From: Bog-473 sp963783245
GTDB taxonomy: Bacteria; Actinomycetota; Acidimicrobiia; Acidimicrobiales; RAAP-2
Assembly: GCA_963783245.1 (NCBI GenBank)
Contig: CAWAMS010000002.1
Span: 62,001-126,000, forward strand
Direction of reading: 5' to 3'
Length of the DNA: 64,000 nucleotides
In this document: positions 62,969 through 64,000 of the stretch, one piece after another
How positions within the stretch are numbered: position 1 is the stretch's first letter
How the letters are laid out: the number at the start of each line of letters is the position of its first letter
The notes under the pieces: generated by a model
The model's database searches: none
Seen by the model: the letters and a program-made list of their open reading frames with translations, nothing else
Told to the model about the DNA's origin: nothing
Made by a program: the position numbers and the translations under genes

Positions 62969-64000
62969 TCATTCAGGGACGAATCGACTGGATTGCTCAG
63001 GTTGGCGCAGGAGATGTTTCATCACCTTGCCAGCAGCGTTGTGTGGCATGGACGGCACGAATTCGACCTTGCTCGGCACCTTGAACGCCGCCAGTTCTGC
63101 CGCTACCCACGACCGGACGTCCTCCTCTCCGACGGCGCTTCCCGCTCGGAGCACGACGAAGGCGTGCGTCTCTTCCCCCAGGGTGGGGTGGGGCGCTCCG
63201 ACAACTGCTGCCTCCACGATGTCAGGGTGCTCGATGAGCCGGTTTTCTATCTCGACCGGATAGATGTTCTCACCTCCGCGGATGATCAGGTCGGTCCTTC
63301 GTCCTCCCAGGTACACGAATCCGTCACGTATGAAGCCGTGATCGCCCGTGTGGTACCACCCGTCAGACTCCAGCGCCGCTCGCGTCGCTTCAGGATCGTT
63401 CCAATATCCGAGAAACGTCCCCGCCGAGCGAAGACAGATTTCCCCGACCTGCCCCTCGACCAGCACATGGTTGTCGAAAGGATCGCGGATCTGGATCTCC
63501 ACCGTCGGTCCGGCTTGGCCGATCGAATCGGGGTGATCGAACGTGGCGGCGCTCTTCAACGAGGTGCCGCAGGACGTCGTCTCCGTCATGCCGTAGCCCA
63601 CGGTGCGCTGGACATCAGGCAACTTCTTTTCCAGCGCGCGGAGGAGCTCAGGCGGCCATACGGAACCGCCACCGGCGACCCGCTGCAGTGAGGAGAGGTC
63701 GTAGCGGTCGAGCTCAGGCCATTCGAGGAGCCTCCACAGTTGGGTCGGTACGACGGACCACATCGTCGCTTGGTGTTTTTGGGTCAGTTCGAGGTGTACA
63801 TCCTCACGCCACTTTCCCGGCTCCGGGAAGACCGTTGTCATGCCCGTGAACATCCCGGCGATCAGCTGCCCACTCAACCCTGATGTGTGGAACAGGGGCA
63901 TGGAGGAGATCACGCAGCCCGGCTGGGCCGGAGCCGCCGGTGCTTGGCCTTGGCCGATCGCACGGATGGACATCTCCGCGCCCCCGAGGAGGAGGGCCTG
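62969..64000 (-). CDS. Acyl-CoA synthetase (AMP-binding), 5' end outside the window
   Basis: This is the C-terminal 343 residues of an ANL-superfamily ligase. The motifs are PLFHTSGLSGQLIAGMF, A5 GYGMTETTS, A7 DGWYHTGDHGFI, A8 GGRRTDLIIRGGENIYPVEI and A10 Lys in AAGKVMKHLL. The frame runs on through the window end, so the ATG at 63973 is not the true start. It activates a carboxylic acid to its CoA thioester, feeding the neighbouring hydratase. Confidence 0.92.
   Translation of the reverse strand, partial: QALLLGGAEMSIRAIGQGQAPAAPAQPGCVISSMPLFHTSGLSGQLIAGMFTGMTTVFPEPGKWREDVHLELTQKHQATMWSVVPTQLWRLLEWPELDRYDLSSLQRVAGGGSVWPPELLRALEKKLPDVQRTVGYGMTETTSCGTSLKSAATFDHPDSIGQAGPTVEIQIRDPFDNHVLVEGQVGEICLRSAGTFLGYWNDPEATRAALESDGWYHTGDHGFIRDGFVYLGGRRTDLIIRGGENIYPVEIENRLIEHPDIVEAAVVGAPHPTLGEETHAFVVLRAGSAVGEEDVRSWVAAELAAFKVPSKVEFVPSMPHNAAGKVMKHLLRQPEQSSRFVPE

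Noticed and set aside
62159..63691. 510-codon plus-strand open frame
   Set aside because: It is antisense to the enoyl-CoA hydratase and acyl-CoA ligase genes, both of which have clear family motifs.

Overview
The window is high-GC DNA (roughly 60-65 % in the lines counted by eye) and was read as actinobacterial. Supporting signs are many TetR/SDR pairs, two LLM-type F420-dependent oxidoreductases, a PPOX-type F420 or flavin enzyme, Streptomyces-like VanR/VanS, and the mix of CoA-ester catabolic enzymes. A soil or sludge Acidimicrobiia-like genome fits best, but that placement is inference. No rRNA, tRNA, CRISPR array or transposase was recognised.

Layout: (1) 13-669, a TetR regulator. (2) 725-6654, a complete glycopeptide-resistance locus: vanS-vanR read leftward, and vanH-vanA-vanX-murF read rightward with overlapping genes. 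(3) 6688-12349, a catabolic block: a frameshifted Ltp2/SCP-x-like thiolase with its DUF35 partner, an amidohydrolase, a TetR, an SDR and a cyclase-family hydrolase. (4) 12522-16721, a secreted seven-repeat protein, an alpha/beta hydrolase, an SMP-30 lactonase and an unknown lipocalin-like protein. (5) 16815-25730, sulfate activation (cysQ-cysD-cysNC) followed by an esterase, a TetR, a CmcJ-family protein, a sulfotransferase and a DUF1214-like protein; two of these genes share a TTACA-N14-TGTAA motif. (6) 25787-34359, a PhyH dioxygenase, a TetR remnant, SnoaL-like, LLM, DoxX, RibD-type, VOC, DUF4214-methyltransferase and SDR genes. (7) 34426-39093, a frameshifted GH18 protein, an ArsR/SRPBCC pair with a clear operator, a membrane-anchored unknown and a TetR. 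(8) 39266-49496, an arylsulfatase, a peptide-type binding protein, a 3-hydroxyisobutyrate-dehydrogenase-like enzyme, a TauD dioxygenase, a type III CoA-transferase, a second amidohydrolase, a double CMD protein and a TetR. (9) 49493-57739, SDRs, a frameshifted PPOX enzyme, enoyl-CoA hydratase, VOC, a TetR with an operator palindrome, a frameshifted flavin monooxygenase, an internally deleted SDR and a second SMP-30. (10) 57902-64000, a frameshifted branched-chain-type binding protein, a PhoU-like protein and PHS phosphate symporter around a PHO-box-like repeat, an LLM enzyme, an enoyl-CoA hydratase and an acyl-CoA ligase cut by the window end.

Taken together, the island combines uptake (two binding proteins), activation (CoA ligase, CoA-transferase), oxidation (PhyH, TauD, flavin monooxygenase, LLM, SDRs), CoA-ester processing (two hydratases, thiolase/DUF35) and hydrolysis (esterases, amidohydrolases, lactonases, sulfatase). 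This suggests breakdown of hydrophobic terpenoid- or steroid-like compounds; the substrate cannot be read from the sequence. Beside it sits a self-contained cell-wall remodelling module for vancomycin-type resistance.

Eight single-base frameshifts interrupt six otherwise intact genes. Several lie at G/C runs, which raises the possibility of residual assembly errors rather than true pseudogenes.
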